From an uncultured Verrucomicrobiota bacterium (lineage in GTDB: Bacteria > Verrucomicrobiota > Kiritimatiellia > CAJWTS01), in assembly GCA_913047795.1 (NCBI GenBank), contig CAJWTS010000009.1, positions 1 to 64,000 of the forward strand: a stretch of 64,000 nucleotides of DNA, read 5' to 3'. Within the stretch, counting starts at the first letter, position 1. Each line of letters starts with the position of its first letter. Below the pieces are notes generated by a model, which was not told the DNA's origin, ran no database searches, and saw only the letters and a program-made list of their open reading frames with translations. The position numbers and the translations under genes were made by a program. Shown here in pieces: positions 38,316 to 48,361 of this stretch.

Positions 38316-39218
38316 TCACGACACCCGCAGGCGTCTTCCGACAAGATAACGCGCAAGCAATCGCAGCCAGGGCCGAGGTCGACGGTGTGGCGCGGCCAAC
38401 CCCTTGACCAGGGAGAGCGCCCACAGCTGTACGGCCTTCAGGCGCGCACCCCGGTTGAAGGCCATCCATGACGCATTCCAATACTGGTTCGCCACCGCCC
38501 AACGGCGCAACTCGGGATGCCCTTCAAGTGCCCCCCCGGAATCGAAAGCCTTCTCCAATACGCGCAGCACCTCGGGCAGAAAACGACGATCGTCCATACT
38601 GAGACTTCCAGTCATGAAGCGGTATCGCGCCAGTGGCGCCGCCATGCAGGCGATCGGATGACGGGCGGCGATACGCATCCAGAGATCGTAGTCTTCGGGG
38701 CCGCGAAAGGACGTGTCGAATCCGTCGGCAGCGTCAAGCGCGGCGCGGCGCGCCAGCACCGTCGAGGTCGCAACCGGATTGTGATTCGCAAACTCCTCCA
38801 GGGGAATCAGGCGAAACGATTCGTTGCTCGCCGCAGCCTTATCCGGATCGTCATCGGCAAAGCTTACATGTCCCGCGCACCAGACGGCGACTTCCGGGTG
38901 CCGCGCGGCGAGTCGCAACTGAGCGTCAAGCCGGTGCGGCAACCAGGCGTCGTCGCCATCCAGAAAGGCGACCCACTCTCCAGTCGATGCCTCAATCCCC
39001 GTATTGCGCGCGCCGGCAGGCCCCTGATTCTGCGTATGTACAATGACACGGCAGTCGGCCGCTGATTTCTCCAGGACTTTCACGGTGTCGTCCTCTGACG
39101 CATCGTCCACGATGATGATCTCGGTATCCGTAAACGTCTGACCGCGAACCGTCGCGAGTGCCTCCGCAATGGTGGTAGCGGCGTTGTACGCCGGAATGAT
39201 GACGCTCACGGCGGGCAT
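38316..39218 (-). CDS. Glycosyltransferase family 2
   Basis: A 300-residue GT2 without TM segments. It has VSVIIPAYNAATTIAEALAT, IIIVDDASEDDT, the substrate loop GPAGARNTGI and the DxD element FLDGDDAWLPHRLD. The catalytic acid region reads FRGPEDYDLWMRIA. It begins inside the stop of the methyltransferase gene (TGATG, one shared base), so the two are co-translated. A sugar specificity cannot be read from the sequence. Confidence 0.93.
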   Translation of the reverse strand: MPAVSVIIPAYNAATTIAEALATVRGQTFTDTEIIIVDDASEDDTVKVLEKSAADCRVIVHTQNQGPAGARNTGIEASTGEWVAFLDGDDAWLPHRLDAQLRLAARHPEVAVWCAGHVSFADDDPDKAAASNESFRLIPLEEFANHNPVATSTVLARRAALDAADGFDTSFRGPEDYDLWMRIAARHPIACMAAPLARYRFMTGSLSMDDRRFLPEVLRVLEKAFDSGGALEGHPELRRWAVANQYWNASWMAFNRGARLKAVQLWALSLVKGLAAPHRRPRPWLRLLARYLVGRRLRVS

Positions 39219-40033
39219 CAGTCGCTCCCCTTACACAGAAGCGCCAGCGGCTTGACATCGAATCCCCCGCGCCAGATTTCGTGAAAGCCGTGTCGCTTCG
39301 CGTGGCGCGTCGCGGTGTCGACCGAGAGCGCGGTCTCGCTAAACCAGGGCCGCTTCGATTGGCGGCCGGTCGTGCCGTACAGCATTCCGGCCATTATCGG
39401 GCGCAAATAGTAAAACGCTGTCACAGGGCGCGCGAGATTCCGCACAAACTGGCGCCGGTAGTAAGCGGGTGCGTGCAGTTGAACCAGTAACTTTCCTCCG
39501 GGCTTCAAGACGCGCGCCATTTTTGCCAGCGCTGTTTCCATCTCGACATAGGGCAAAAGCAGGCGGGCGATCACGAGGTCATAGGATCCGGGGGCATGAT
39601 CGAGGTTCTCGATCGATACCTGTTCGAATGCAAGATCGGCGCCGATGCCCCAGGTCTCTCCAAGTTCACGCGCCATGGCGACCGACTCTCCACTGGCGTC
39701 GATCCCGCGCAGAACGGGCAGATCCCTGTTCGCACGCCGCCGGCGAAGCGCGATATCGTAAAGTCCGTATCCGCCCAGGCACCCCACGTCAAGGATCGCG
39801 GTTGTCTCATCCGGTTCGTCCCCCGGGGAGATCGCCGGCGGCGGTATATAGGGAATCGCATCACACGCCTCCGAGGCGGCGGGCGGAACCGACTCCGGGT
39901 CCTCTTCGCCGCGGTGGTAGGCCAGCGCATATTTCCACATTTCGACCGCGTAGGCATCGTGGTCCGGACGGGCCGCGATTGCCGCGACAGACGCATCGAG
40001 ACGGGTCGCAACGGATGCTACATCGCTTTCCAT
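39218..40033 (-). CDS. SAM-dependent methyltransferase
   Basis: A 271-residue class I methyltransferase. Motif I is ILDVGCLGGYGLYDIAL (about 80), the acidic loop of motif II is LRGIDASGESV, and the motif IV region is YDLVIARLLLPYV. KMARVLKPGGKLLVQLH is the canonical motif VI strand. The N-terminal 75 residues have no recognised fold. The ATG at 40033 is chosen over a TTG two codons upstream. It stands between GT4 and GT2 genes and likely methylates a sugar hydroxyl or lipid-linked intermediate. Confidence 0.9.
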   Translation of the reverse strand: MESDVASVATRLDASVAAIAARPDHDAYAVEMWKYALAYHRGEEDPESVPPAASEACDAIPYIPPPAISPGDEPDETTAILDVGCLGGYGLYDIALRRRRANRDLPVLRGIDASGESVAMARELGETWGIGADLAFEQVSIENLDHAPGSYDLVIARLLLPYVEMETALAKMARVLKPGGKLLVQLHAPAYYRRQFVRNLARPVTAFYYLRPIMAGMLYGTTGRQSKRPWFSETALSVDTATRHAKRHGFHEIWRGGFDVKPLALLCKGSD

Positions 40034-40048
40034 AGCCAATGCCGGATC

Positions 40049-41206
40049 TCAGGCGGCGTTCCGCGCGGAAGAGTCGCGCATCACATCTTCGTACATCGCC
40101 ATAAACTGGGGGTAGACAACATCCCAGGTAAAGGCACCGGCCTGATGCCGTGCCGCGACCGATCGCGCGGACGCGTTCGCACGAATCGCATCCCACTGTT
40201 CCGTCAAAAATCCCGCGCGCCCGACATCGACAAACCAACCGCCTTCGCCGACAACACTGCGTAGCGCCGGACTGTCATGCGCCACGACGGGAACACCCTC
40301 GACCATCGCTTCAACGAGGCAGATCCCAAAGGTTTCAATCATGCACGGCAATACGAACAGATCGATCGCGCGGTAGAAATGCGGCATAGCCTCAAAGGGC
40401 AGATCCCGTACAACACATTGACGCTCGCCCAGGGCGGCGCGTGCCTCCTGTTCGATTGCGGCGGTCTGGCTCGTCGCGTGCCCGGCAAGAAAAAGAAAGA
40501 CGTTCTTCTCACGATCCATCAAGCCGGCGACCTCGGGGATCAGCGCGTCCATGCGTTTTACATCCTTGATCAACACGCCGGCACAACCAATCACGTAGGC
40601 GTCATGCGGTACGCCCCACCGGTCGCGTGCGGCCGTCGCCCCGGTCGCCGTGCCGTGACCGAAGTGCGCCGGATCGAGAAAGTTTGAGACGGTAAAGTGC
40701 ACGGCGTCGCCACCCACTTCTTCTTCGGCACGCTCACCGGCGGCGGACGTAATGTGTTGCAAGTATCGGAATTGCGCCAGCATCGCGGGGTCTTCGTTCG
40801 TTCCGTGCGCGAACACGGTGGCGACATTCAATCGCCCCGCCCGACGTTCTCGTTCTACAGCGAGCGCCACCTCAACATCCTGGGTATGCACGATATCGAA
40901 GCCCCCTTCACGCAGATGCGGCAGCATGGCACGCGCAAAGGAACGCTGTTCGAATTCGTACGTCGACTTCTGTCCCCAGCGCCACATGAATGATGGTGCA
41001 AGCCGCGTCCAGATCTGTGTCCAGCGATCAGCGCGACGAAAGAACCGCAGCGGTTGATTCGGGCACTGAAACGCCACGGCGTTCCCGCCGTGAAAAAGAA
41101 CGACGTCGCAGCCCTCGCGATGGAGCCCCTCAGCCAATGCCTTGGCCCAGACCTCGATCCCACGTTGCACGTGCCCCAATCCACTACAAGCGATCGCAAT
41201 TCTCAT
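40049..41206 (-). CDS. Glycosyltransferase family 4 (d)
   Basis: A 385-residue GT-B transferase. The opening RIAIACSGLGHVQRGIEVWA carries the glycine-rich acceptor loop, and FDIVHTQDVEVALA follows. The donor half shows VIGCAGVLIKDVKRM, a conserved DLFVLPCMIETFGICLVEAM with the EX7E pair, and VPVVAHDSPALRSVVG. Length and motifs are normal for GT4. It is separated by 33 bp from the membrane protein gene that precedes it. Confidence 0.92.
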   Translation of the reverse strand: MRIAIACSGLGHVQRGIEVWAKALAEGLHREGCDVVLFHGGNAVAFQCPNQPLRFFRRADRWTQIWTRLAPSFMWRWGQKSTYEFEQRSFARAMLPHLREGGFDIVHTQDVEVALAVERERRAGRLNVATVFAHGTNEDPAMLAQFRYLQHITSAAGERAEEEVGGDAVHFTVSNFLDPAHFGHGTATGATAARDRWGVPHDAYVIGCAGVLIKDVKRMDALIPEVAGLMDREKNVFLFLAGHATSQTAAIEQEARAALGERQCVVRDLPFEAMPHFYRAIDLFVLPCMIETFGICLVEAMVEGVPVVAHDSPALRSVVGEGGWFVDVGRAGFLTEQWDAIRANASARSVAARHQAGAFTWDVVYPQFMAMYEDVMRDSSARNAA

Positions 41207-41239
41207 ACAAATGGGATTAAGGGTTCAAGGTTCAGGGCT

Positions 41240-42997
41240 TCAGCGGTTCAGGGCTCCACGGGACATAGCGTCCGGACCTGCATGGCGCGCCCACCACGCA
41301 ACAAACGCCGGCGTTCCTGCCGACGCAATCCTGCCGGCCTGCTCATCCAGCATCTCGAACAATCCCAACATACCGTCAATGGGTTGGCGTGTGGCGTGCA
41401 GCAGCACAAACACGTCGCCACGATCGTCCTGTTTCAGTTCAAAGTCGCGACAGGTGAAAGGGCCGTCAATCGAATCCTCGGCGTAGGCGAAGAGCCATCG
41501 CACGAAGCGGAGCCATTGCACCGGATTGTGATTGCCGTCGTAATCGTCGTACCCGCAGCCGGGGTGAAGAACCGCCAGGCGCATACTTGCGCCGCATTGC
41601 TCGAGCACGTCGTACGGGGCAGTCGGACGAGCAAGGTCGCGGCGATAAAACTGAAATCCTGGGCCGCGTTCGGCAAGCGTCCCGGGCCGGTCGAAATAGT
41701 ACTCCAGGTGCTTACGTGTATAAAAATCCGCCAGCATCACGTAGCCTTCGGCGGGAACGACACGGTCCATGGCACGCGCGACATCGTAGGCGTCGCCCCG
41801 CGATCGATGCATTGCATACGCGGTCGGGCTGTTGAGCGCGAAACAGACGCCCGCAACGACGACGATCGCAGTCGCAGAACGCCGGCCAACCCTCCCGCCC
41901 GTGCGGGCAGTGGCAATATCGCGGATGGTCAGCACGGTTAAAAGTACCAGCGGCACAAGGGGCGTGACAAAGAACTCGCGCTCCGACGGCAGCCACCAGA
42001 GGAAGAATCCGTACGTGACGACAACCCAGACCAGCATGCAGAGCCGCAGGGAGGCAAACGACCTGCGCCGCAGCACGGCCCAGCCCTGCCAGGCCAGGGC
42101 TCCGATCGCAAGCGGTATCACGATCTTCATAAAGGCGGGAACCGCAACAGGGAGCGCCACGACATTCCAGAGCTGCGAATAGGCCAACTCGCGGATCCCG
42201 CGCAAGCTAACGTTGTCCATGGTGCCCCAGCCGGGGTTGATGACAACGGCGTACGAAAGGCAAAAGTCGATGAACCCGGCAAGGCTGGAACCCGCCTCGA
42301 GCCCGACAAAGGCGGCGACGTAGCCAATTAAGACAACAACGGCGGCGAGCCCGACCACCACAATCGCGTGCCGCCATCCGTGGGTGCCGTAGCGGTGCAC
42401 GAGGTACGCCACCAGCGGTAGACAAAAGAGAATGCTCGTCTGGTGATAGAAGATGGCCGTGGCAAGCAGGAACCCGGCAATCACCTGGGGTCCAAGCCGA
42501 AGACGATCGTCCTCCTGATGCAATAGCAACGCGACGACCAGCGTCAGGCAGGCTGTCGATGGCACATACACTTCGACCTGTGTCGTGTAGTAGCCAAACC
42601 CCTGCAGGCTCAGGAACAAAAGACCAAACGCGCCGGCAAGCATCGTTGATCCAGAGATCTTTTCGACCATGAAGAATATCGCGACGACAACCGCGCTTGC
42701 CCAAAAGATGTTGTGAATCTGGGCAGCCAGGATCACGTCGCAACCCGAACAAATAGCTCCAAGGACCAGGTAGAAACCTCGAATCGCGGGGATGTAAAGC
42801 AGGTGATGCGGATGAAACATTCGTTCGCCGACGCGCGCGGAGGTGGCGTAAGCCAGGCTGTCTCCGGATTGCGCCGCGGCGCGCAGCAGGAACAAGACCA
42901 GGAACGTGACCAGCGCCAGTAGCGCTATCACGAAGGCACGGGTCGATCGGGAAGACACCCCGACAACGGGACGATCCCTTGCAGCTAGGTCGTTCAT
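41240..42997 (-). CDS. GT-C membrane protein 3 (TMEM260/DUF2723-like)
   Basis: About 585 residues with at least ten TM segments and a C-terminal soluble domain (about 430-585). The first large loop has QSGDSLAYATSARV and MFHPHHLLYIPAIRG, resembling the D-x-x-Y and H-P motifs of DUF2723/TMEM260-type protein O-mannosyltransferase-like enzymes. The ATG at 42997 has GGGGA six to seven bases before it. First of four large polytopic genes in a row (41.2-48.4 kb, interrupted by one DPM1-like GT2). Confidence 0.82.
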   Translation of the reverse strand: MNDLAARDRPVVGVSSRSTRAFVIALLALVTFLVLFLLRAAAQSGDSLAYATSARVGERMFHPHHLLYIPAIRGFYLVLGAICSGCDVILAAQIHNIFWASAVVVAIFFMVEKISGSTMLAGAFGLLFLSLQGFGYYTTQVEVYVPSTACLTLVVALLLHQEDDRLRLGPQVIAGFLLATAIFYHQTSILFCLPLVAYLVHRYGTHGWRHAIVVVGLAAVVVLIGYVAAFVGLEAGSSLAGFIDFCLSYAVVINPGWGTMDNVSLRGIRELAYSQLWNVVALPVAVPAFMKIVIPLAIGALAWQGWAVLRRRSFASLRLCMLVWVVVTYGFFLWWLPSEREFFVTPLVPLVLLTVLTIRDIATARTGGRVGRRSATAIVVVAGVCFALNSPTAYAMHRSRGDAYDVARAMDRVVPAEGYVMLADFYTRKHLEYYFDRPGTLAERGPGFQFYRRDLARPTAPYDVLEQCGASMRLAVLHPGCGYDDYDGNHNPVQWLRFVRWLFAYAEDSIDGPFTCRDFELKQDDRGDVFVLLHATRQPIDGMLGLFEMLDEQAGRIASAGTPAFVAWWARHAGPDAMSRGALNR

Positions 42998-43014
42998 GGC
43001 GGGTCCCCGGCGGT

Positions 43015-44640
43015 TCAGGCACCCGGCGTGACGGGCTCGGGATCGATTGAATGGCGGCGATAGAGCACCCAAGGTCCATCTTGCTTCTCGAGCACAAACC
43101 CGGCCAGTAAGTCACGGGCGCGCATCGGGATTTCACCGCACACGAGGAGATAGTCTAGATCGTCATAATGCCGCGGGTCGAACCCATCGCTCTCGACCCA
43201 CCAGCGCACCCATTCATGGTTGCGGGGCAACGATCCTTTGTCACTCCGGCGGGCGATCGGAAATGACCGTGCGTCCAGCGTGCGCATCGCGACGATGCCC
43301 TTCTTCCAGACGACGTAGTAATCGGCCATGTGAATGCGTGACGGATAACCACGGTAGTACGGATCGAAGACAACCCCGGCCAGCGTTCCCGGCGCGGCGT
43401 CCGACGGCAAAGTCTCGATCCCAATGCTCCGATTCTCGCGGTCGAACCCGTACAAGTAGACGGCCCACAACATCATTTGAAGCGCGACACAGAGACAGAT
43501 CACCGCCGGCATACGGGAGTGCGCGGCACCGCGACTCAGACAGGCCGCGAGAATGATCATGCCCAGGATGAACGGAACGGAAAACCTTTGAAAGATAAAC
43601 GAGTAGCCCGGCAGATACTCCGGCAACAGGAAAAAACAGCCCGCCCCGGCAACGGTGAACAGCAGCGCCCATCGCGTGCCGCGGGGAAGCGGCAACGGCG
43701 CCGCGGCGCGCAGGCGGCGCACAACGCCGCCCAGCAGGCAGGCGACAACCACGCCAAAGGCGAGCACGGAGATCCCCATACCCGCCGCCGCGACCGCAAG
43801 ATGCCGATTGTCCGAGACCAACAGTTCGAGACGGCGGAAAATTGAACCGAGGTATTCGGCGCGGTAGTAGTAGAACATCGACGCCAGCATGCTCCCTGAA
43901 TGCTCCGCATCGTTGACCTCGGTCAACTTCCAGACCAGCACGAGCAACCCGGCCGGCACCAGTGGCAGCAGCTGCCGCATCATCCAGCGGGGGCCGCGGC
44001 GGGCCTCCAGTGCCAATGCAAGGATGAACAGCAACCCGGCAAACAAAAGCCCGAGCACATGCACGAAAAATAAAAGCACGAAAAGCGCCGCCAGCATCCA
44101 GTGTCCCCGCCCCGTATCGATTGTCGCTATCATGCATGCAAACGCCAGGAGTACCAATGGAACGGCAAGTGTGAATCCGACGAAACCCATGACCACGCTC
44201 TGGTTGCAGGCGACCAGGAACGCCAACAGCGCGTACCAGGGATTGCCCCCGACGCGGCGAACCAAAACCAACGCGGCCACCGGGAATAGCGCGATATAGA
44301 GCCCGTAGAAAACACGGTTGGCAAACTCGACCGACGGGAAAATCGGCAAACTGCAGAAGACAAGGTGAAACACGTTGGGGCGCAGAAAGAGGTCCATCGT
44401 GTAGTAGTTCGCGAACTCGTTGGCGGCTGCATAGTGCCGGTTGATCGTCGCAAGGGCGAGGTGGTTCGGAATGTCGACGAACGGATAAACGCGCATGCTG
44501 ACCATGATGGTCACGTGCAGGAATAGAAAGAGCGCCAGCAGGTAACCGAAGGATGGCCCCTGCGCGGCAGCCGTATGGCCCGCCTCACCGGTCGGCGAAG
44601 GCGGTGAAGCCCGCTCAACCTCCTGTGGCGCGCTACTCAT
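43015..44640 (-). CDS. GT-C-like polytopic membrane protein 4
   Basis: About 541 residues with roughly ten TM helices. The first loop carries YPFVDIPNHLALATI, an acidic motif positioned as in GT-C enzymes, and then PNVFHLVFCSLPIF. The soluble C-terminal region (about 400-541) contains PYYRGYPSRIHMADYYV and the repeated HYDDLDYLLVCGE. It overlaps the preceding gene by 8 bp. A glycosyltransferase role is inferred from topology, the acidic loop and its neighbours. A polymerase (Wzy-like) function cannot be excluded. Confidence 0.75.
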   Translation of the reverse strand: MSSAPQEVERASPPSPTGEAGHTAAAQGPSFGYLLALFLFLHVTIMVSMRVYPFVDIPNHLALATINRHYAAANEFANYYTMDLFLRPNVFHLVFCSLPIFPSVEFANRVFYGLYIALFPVAALVLVRRVGGNPWYALLAFLVACNQSVVMGFVGFTLAVPLVLLAFACMIATIDTGRGHWMLAALFVLLFFVHVLGLLFAGLLFILALALEARRGPRWMMRQLLPLVPAGLLVLVWKLTEVNDAEHSGSMLASMFYYYRAEYLGSIFRRLELLVSDNRHLAVAAAGMGISVLAFGVVVACLLGGVVRRLRAAAPLPLPRGTRWALLFTVAGAGCFFLLPEYLPGYSFIFQRFSVPFILGMIILAACLSRGAAHSRMPAVICLCVALQMMLWAVYLYGFDRENRSIGIETLPSDAAPGTLAGVVFDPYYRGYPSRIHMADYYVVWKKGIVAMRTLDARSFPIARRSDKGSLPRNHEWVRWWVESDGFDPRHYDDLDYLLVCGEIPMRARDLLAGFVLEKQDGPWVLYRRHSIDPEPVTPGA

Positions 44641-46060
44641 CGCCAGCCTTGCGAAACACCTGCCAGACGTCAAAAGTCGCAACGAGCTCGTACGCCGCCC
44701 GTGTGTCATCGCTCATTAACAAGCCATCCTTCTCGTGCGTGTCCATGACCAGCCAATCGTAGCGACCGTCGTTCACACGGGTGTGGATGCGATTAACGGC
44801 GCCCGCGTTGAGCGGTTCGATATAGCGCGCCAAACCACGATCGTCGAATGCCGGATGCCCCGCGAAGAGCGTGATCACGTTGTGAGACGGCGCGTACATG
44901 CTGCCGTCTTGATTCTTGAGATAGTCGACAACATCCACGAAGGACGCGTCGAAGCGACCGCGCGCCTTGCTCACATTGTAGGGGGCCCATGAATCGAACT
45001 GGAACGGCAACAAGACCAGGGCGACGGCCACGGCGCTCGCGCGCAGATCCCCGGCCGAGGCGATAGCTCGTTCGAAACCCATCGCCGCCAGGCAGGTCAA
45101 TGCGAAGTAGGCGGGGATCAGGCTATTCGTGTCGCCACCTTCGGATGCCGCGGTCAATACGCTGCCCCCGAGAAAAAAGGGAGCGGCCAGCAACGCCAAC
45201 CGGTACGGCCGATCACGCCAGAGATCGCGGGCGAAGTACAACGCCAACCCAACACCCATGAGCGTCACCGGCGAACGACGAAAAAGAAAGGCATAGTGCA
45301 TCAGTTCCGAAACACTGTAGCCGTGATTGGCCTGTATCTTCATGCGACCAAAGATGTAGAAGGCCATCCAGTCTCCGGCCAGCTGCCGGAACAGAAAAAA
45401 GTACAGTGCAAAAGCCGCTCCGGCAACGACGACGAACGGCAACAGGTGCCTGCGTCGGTCGATGAATAGAAACAGGACCGCGCCGGGCAGCGCAAATACG
45501 GCGGTCTGCTTTGCGAAGAACGCCAGCATCAGCAACGCGGCAGCGCCGCAGGTGGAAGCCATTGACCGGCGTAGAAGTAACCCGTAAGCCGCCAGCCACA
45601 GGACATGGCAAAGCAGGTCGGACTTGAAGGCAGCGAAAAACCACTCGGTCTGCCAGGCAATACTGATGAACATCGCCGCAAACAGAAGCGCTACCGTACC
45701 CCCGCCGGGTCGGCGCAAGAAGGTGCGAAGCAAGAACCCACCCGCAAGCAGGGCGAGGCCCAGGCTGAACAACCGCCCCCACAGGAACGACGGATCCGCC
45801 GTTCGGTACACAGCGCTCATCACCAGCGGATAGAGCGGCGTATAGATGTCCGCTGCACCGTGAACCGTGGGATCGCGATAGATAGCGCTGCCGTCAGCCG
45901 CCTGCACGACCTGGCAAAGTGTCTTCCCCTCGAAAATTCCGAGTTGCACGGGCAGGCAAGCGCGCAAAAGCAGGATGGTGATGCCGTAGAGGATGAACAG
46001 CGCACACCCGAGCATCAAAAGCCGCGTACACCAACGCTCAATGGGTTTCTTATCACTCAT
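44633..46060 (-). CDS. GT-C-like polytopic membrane glycosyltransferase 5
   Basis: A 475-residue protein with about ten TM segments. The first loop reads FEGKTLCQVVQAADGSAIYR and ADIYTPLYPLVMSAVYR, matching the GT39-like acidic residue and Y-x-P-x-Y-P pattern. The Arg-rich third cytoplasmic loop and the soluble C-terminal part (about 360-475) are complete. It starts 7 bp after the DPM1-like GT2 stop. A donor made by that enzyme (polyprenyl-P-sugar) would be a sensible substrate. Confidence 0.83.
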   Translation of the reverse strand: MSDKKPIERWCTRLLMLGCALFILYGITILLLRACLPVQLGIFEGKTLCQVVQAADGSAIYRDPTVHGAADIYTPLYPLVMSAVYRTADPSFLWGRLFSLGLALLAGGFLLRTFLRRPGGGTVALLFAAMFISIAWQTEWFFAAFKSDLLCHVLWLAAYGLLLRRSMASTCGAAALLMLAFFAKQTAVFALPGAVLFLFIDRRRHLLPFVVVAGAAFALYFFLFRQLAGDWMAFYIFGRMKIQANHGYSVSELMHYAFLFRRSPVTLMGVGLALYFARDLWRDRPYRLALLAAPFFLGGSVLTAASEGGDTNSLIPAYFALTCLAAMGFERAIASAGDLRASAVAVALVLLPFQFDSWAPYNVSKARGRFDASFVDVVDYLKNQDGSMYAPSHNVITLFAGHPAFDDRGLARYIEPLNAGAVNRIHTRVNDGRYDWLVMDTHEKDGLLMSDDTRAAYELVATFDVWQVFRKAGDE

Positions 46061-46067
46061 CGTGGTC

Positions 46068-46847
46068 TCATGTACCGTCGCCGGACGGCGATGGGCGCCG
46101 ATAGCGTCCCAGCATGTCGTTCAGCCTAATCCTGAACAGATCAAGGATCATGTTCAGCGGATCACCGATCAGCGAGACACGGCTGCCCTCGGCGTTCAAC
46201 CAATGGATCGGCGACTCGCTGACACGGTAGCCGTGCTTGAGCGCGATAAACAAGATCTCTGCGTCGAAGCAGAATCGTTTCACACGCTGCATCTGGAAAA
46301 GCGCCTGTCCTGCCTCCCGCGTGAAGGCCTTAAATCCGCACTGCGTGTCGCGCCACGCGTTGGTGAGGAGAATCCGGACCAGGAGATTAAACGTCTTGCC
46401 CATGCGTTCGCGATACCAGGGCTGGTGCTCATCGATACTGGACTGGGCATGCTCGCGTGAGCCGATCGCTACGTCATAACCCTCAACCAATGCGCCCACG
46501 AGCTTGTGAGACTCCTCGATCGGTGTCGACAGATCGGCATCCGAAAAAAGAATGTAATCGCCCGTAGCGGCCAGCACGCCGCGGCAGACAGCACTGCCCT
46601 TGCCCTCGTTCTGCGGTGCCTTGATAACCTTGAATCGCGTGTTTCCAGCCGCGGCCGCCTCCGCCACATCCACCGTCAGGTCCGTGCTGCCGTCGTCGAC
46701 GAGAATGACTTCCCAGTTCGTTGTCGCCCGTCCGAGAAATTCCAGAATGCGTTCAATGCTTGAACCAACACGCTCGGCCTCGTTATAGGCCGGGACGACG
46801 ACGCTCAACGTCTTGTCGCCAATCGGAAGCTGTTCATTGTCGGACAT
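46068..46847 (-). CDS. Polyprenyl-phosphate sugar synthase, DPM1/Alg5-like GT2
   Basis: A 259-residue GT2 of the dolichol-phosphate glucose/mannose synthase group. Motifs: LSVVVPAYNEAERVGSSIE, ILVDDGSTDLT, PQNEGKGSAVCRGVLA, the metal-binding FSDADLSTPIEE, DTQCGFKAFTREA and HWLNAEGSRVSLI. It lacks C-terminal TM helices, like bacterial DPM1-only enzymes. Its start shares one base with the stop of the preceding GT-C gene (TAATG), so donor synthesis and transfer are coupled. Confidence 0.92.
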   Translation of the reverse strand: MSDNEQLPIGDKTLSVVVPAYNEAERVGSSIERILEFLGRATTNWEVILVDDGSTDLTVDVAEAAAAGNTRFKVIKAPQNEGKGSAVCRGVLAATGDYILFSDADLSTPIEESHKLVGALVEGYDVAIGSREHAQSSIDEHQPWYRERMGKTFNLLVRILLTNAWRDTQCGFKAFTREAGQALFQMQRVKRFCFDAEILFIALKHGYRVSESPIHWLNAEGSRVSLIGDPLNMILDLFRIRLNDMLGRYRRPSPSGDGT

Positions 46848-48361
46848 TACGAACCCTGCGTGGCCTCTTCCGTTATCGTGGGTCGCGGATCGAGCACACG
46901 GAACAATCGCGCGTCATCGACATCCGGGCGCGCAAAGCCGTCCACCTGTTCATAGCGATAATTCTCGGTAATCGGTGTCGCGTGACCGAGGTCGAGATAA
47001 ACATGTTCGGCACCGGAATCGTGCAGCCAGGGGATCAGGCCCTCCAGTGAGCTTCCGTAGTAGTAGAGAAATCCGACGTCGGGCCGCAAATACATAACGA
47101 GGTAATTGTCGGAGATGATGCCGTCCCGCGAACTGACACCGGCATAGCTCTTATGCACGGCCTCCGAACGCATGGCGAAGGTCTCAAGGTTTCCCCGCAA
47201 ATGTGCATAGGCCGGAAGGGCAACCGCCCCCAACAGCACGGAGGCGCAGGGGATGAGCATCAACCAGCGCGCCTGCCGCTCAAGCACATCCGCATTGAAC
47301 TGAAGATAACAGCAGCCTGAGAGAAGCAACAGCGGTAGCGCGGGAAGAATGAGCCGCGCGTAATCGAAGGGTCCCACGGCGCGGGCCGCGATGATCGCCA
47401 TCATGCAGATCCAGTACGTGACTGCTGCGGTAAGAAAGAAAAGGTACAGCTGACCATTCTCTCCATTCGGTTCGGACGGCCGCTCGCGACGTGCGTAGAG
47501 CACGACCCGCACGAGTACACCGACCGTCAGCACGATGGCAGCCGCTGCGACCAGGCGGCCAAGCAGGCCGGTGCCGCCGTAAGATATCACGAGGTTCAAA
47601 TGCTGCACATGGGCCGTTGTCACCGCGCGCAGCACTTCGGGAAGGGTTTCATGATACTCCAGCCGATTGCGACCGGTCATGTGGCCGGTCAAGCTGCGGT
47701 TATACAACAGGTAGGCGCCCGCGACGGCCACGGTGATGACCGCCGAGACCGCGCAGCGCAGGACATCGGCACGCCGTTGCCTGATCAATAGAACAAAACC
47801 CAACAACCCGAGCAGGCCAACCGCGTAGAGGCCGATGTATCGCAAGACGAACAAGCCTATCGGACAGACCGTGATCGCGACCCATGTCGCCGTGCTGGAC
47901 TTCCGATAGAAGGCGTGAAGCGCAAGAATATACATGACGAGCAACGCCACGAAACTGATCTCGGAGATCGTGCGCGCAGCCATGTTCATGACTGGCGCCA
48001 CAAGAAACACAGACGCATAGATCCACGCCGCTCGGCCGACGACGCGATGAAGCGCATAGCAGGCCAATCCGATCATGAAAACGGTCGTGAGCTTGGAGGC
48101 CAGGAAGAGATTCACGGGAAGCACGTGGCTGATCCCGGCGATCATCGCCGGATATCCGATCGGCCACATGGCGACATGGTATCCGAGGTCACCCCCAAGC
48201 CGATGTGCGATGAACATGGGGTGGTGTCCATGCAGGATATTACTCGCCATACGCAGATAGTAGACCGAGTCATGACCGAGCATGCCGGACGAATCCTCGT
48301 ACGACAAAGCCAGGATACATGCGGCGATCACGACCCATACAATCAGGAGCTTTGTATTCAT
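46847..48361 (-). CDS. GT-C membrane glycosyltransferase (PMT/ArnT-like) 6
   Basis: A 504-residue protein with about 11 TM segments. GHDSVYYLRMASNILHGHHP carries the catalytic-position Asp and the spaced His residues, and MWPIGYPAMIAGISHVLP matches the typical W-P-x-G-Y-P loop. The C-terminal soluble part starts near 400. The ATG at 48361 overlaps the previous gene as ATGA; a longer upstream reading (to 48529) would overlap that gene by 172 bp and is rejected. Confidence 0.88.
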   Translation of the reverse strand: MNTKLLIVWVVIAACILALSYEDSSGMLGHDSVYYLRMASNILHGHHPMFIAHRLGGDLGYHVAMWPIGYPAMIAGISHVLPVNLFLASKLTTVFMIGLACYALHRVVGRAAWIYASVFLVAPVMNMAARTISEISFVALLVMYILALHAFYRKSSTATWVAITVCPIGLFVLRYIGLYAVGLLGLLGFVLLIRQRRADVLRCAVSAVITVAVAGAYLLYNRSLTGHMTGRNRLEYHETLPEVLRAVTTAHVQHLNLVISYGGTGLLGRLVAAAAIVLTVGVLVRVVLYARRERPSEPNGENGQLYLFFLTAAVTYWICMMAIIAARAVGPFDYARLILPALPLLLLSGCCYLQFNADVLERQARWLMLIPCASVLLGAVALPAYAHLRGNLETFAMRSEAVHKSYAGVSSRDGIISDNYLVMYLRPDVGFLYYYGSSLEGLIPWLHDSGAEHVYLDLGHATPITENYRYEQVDGFARPDVDDARLFRVLDPRPTITEEATQGS

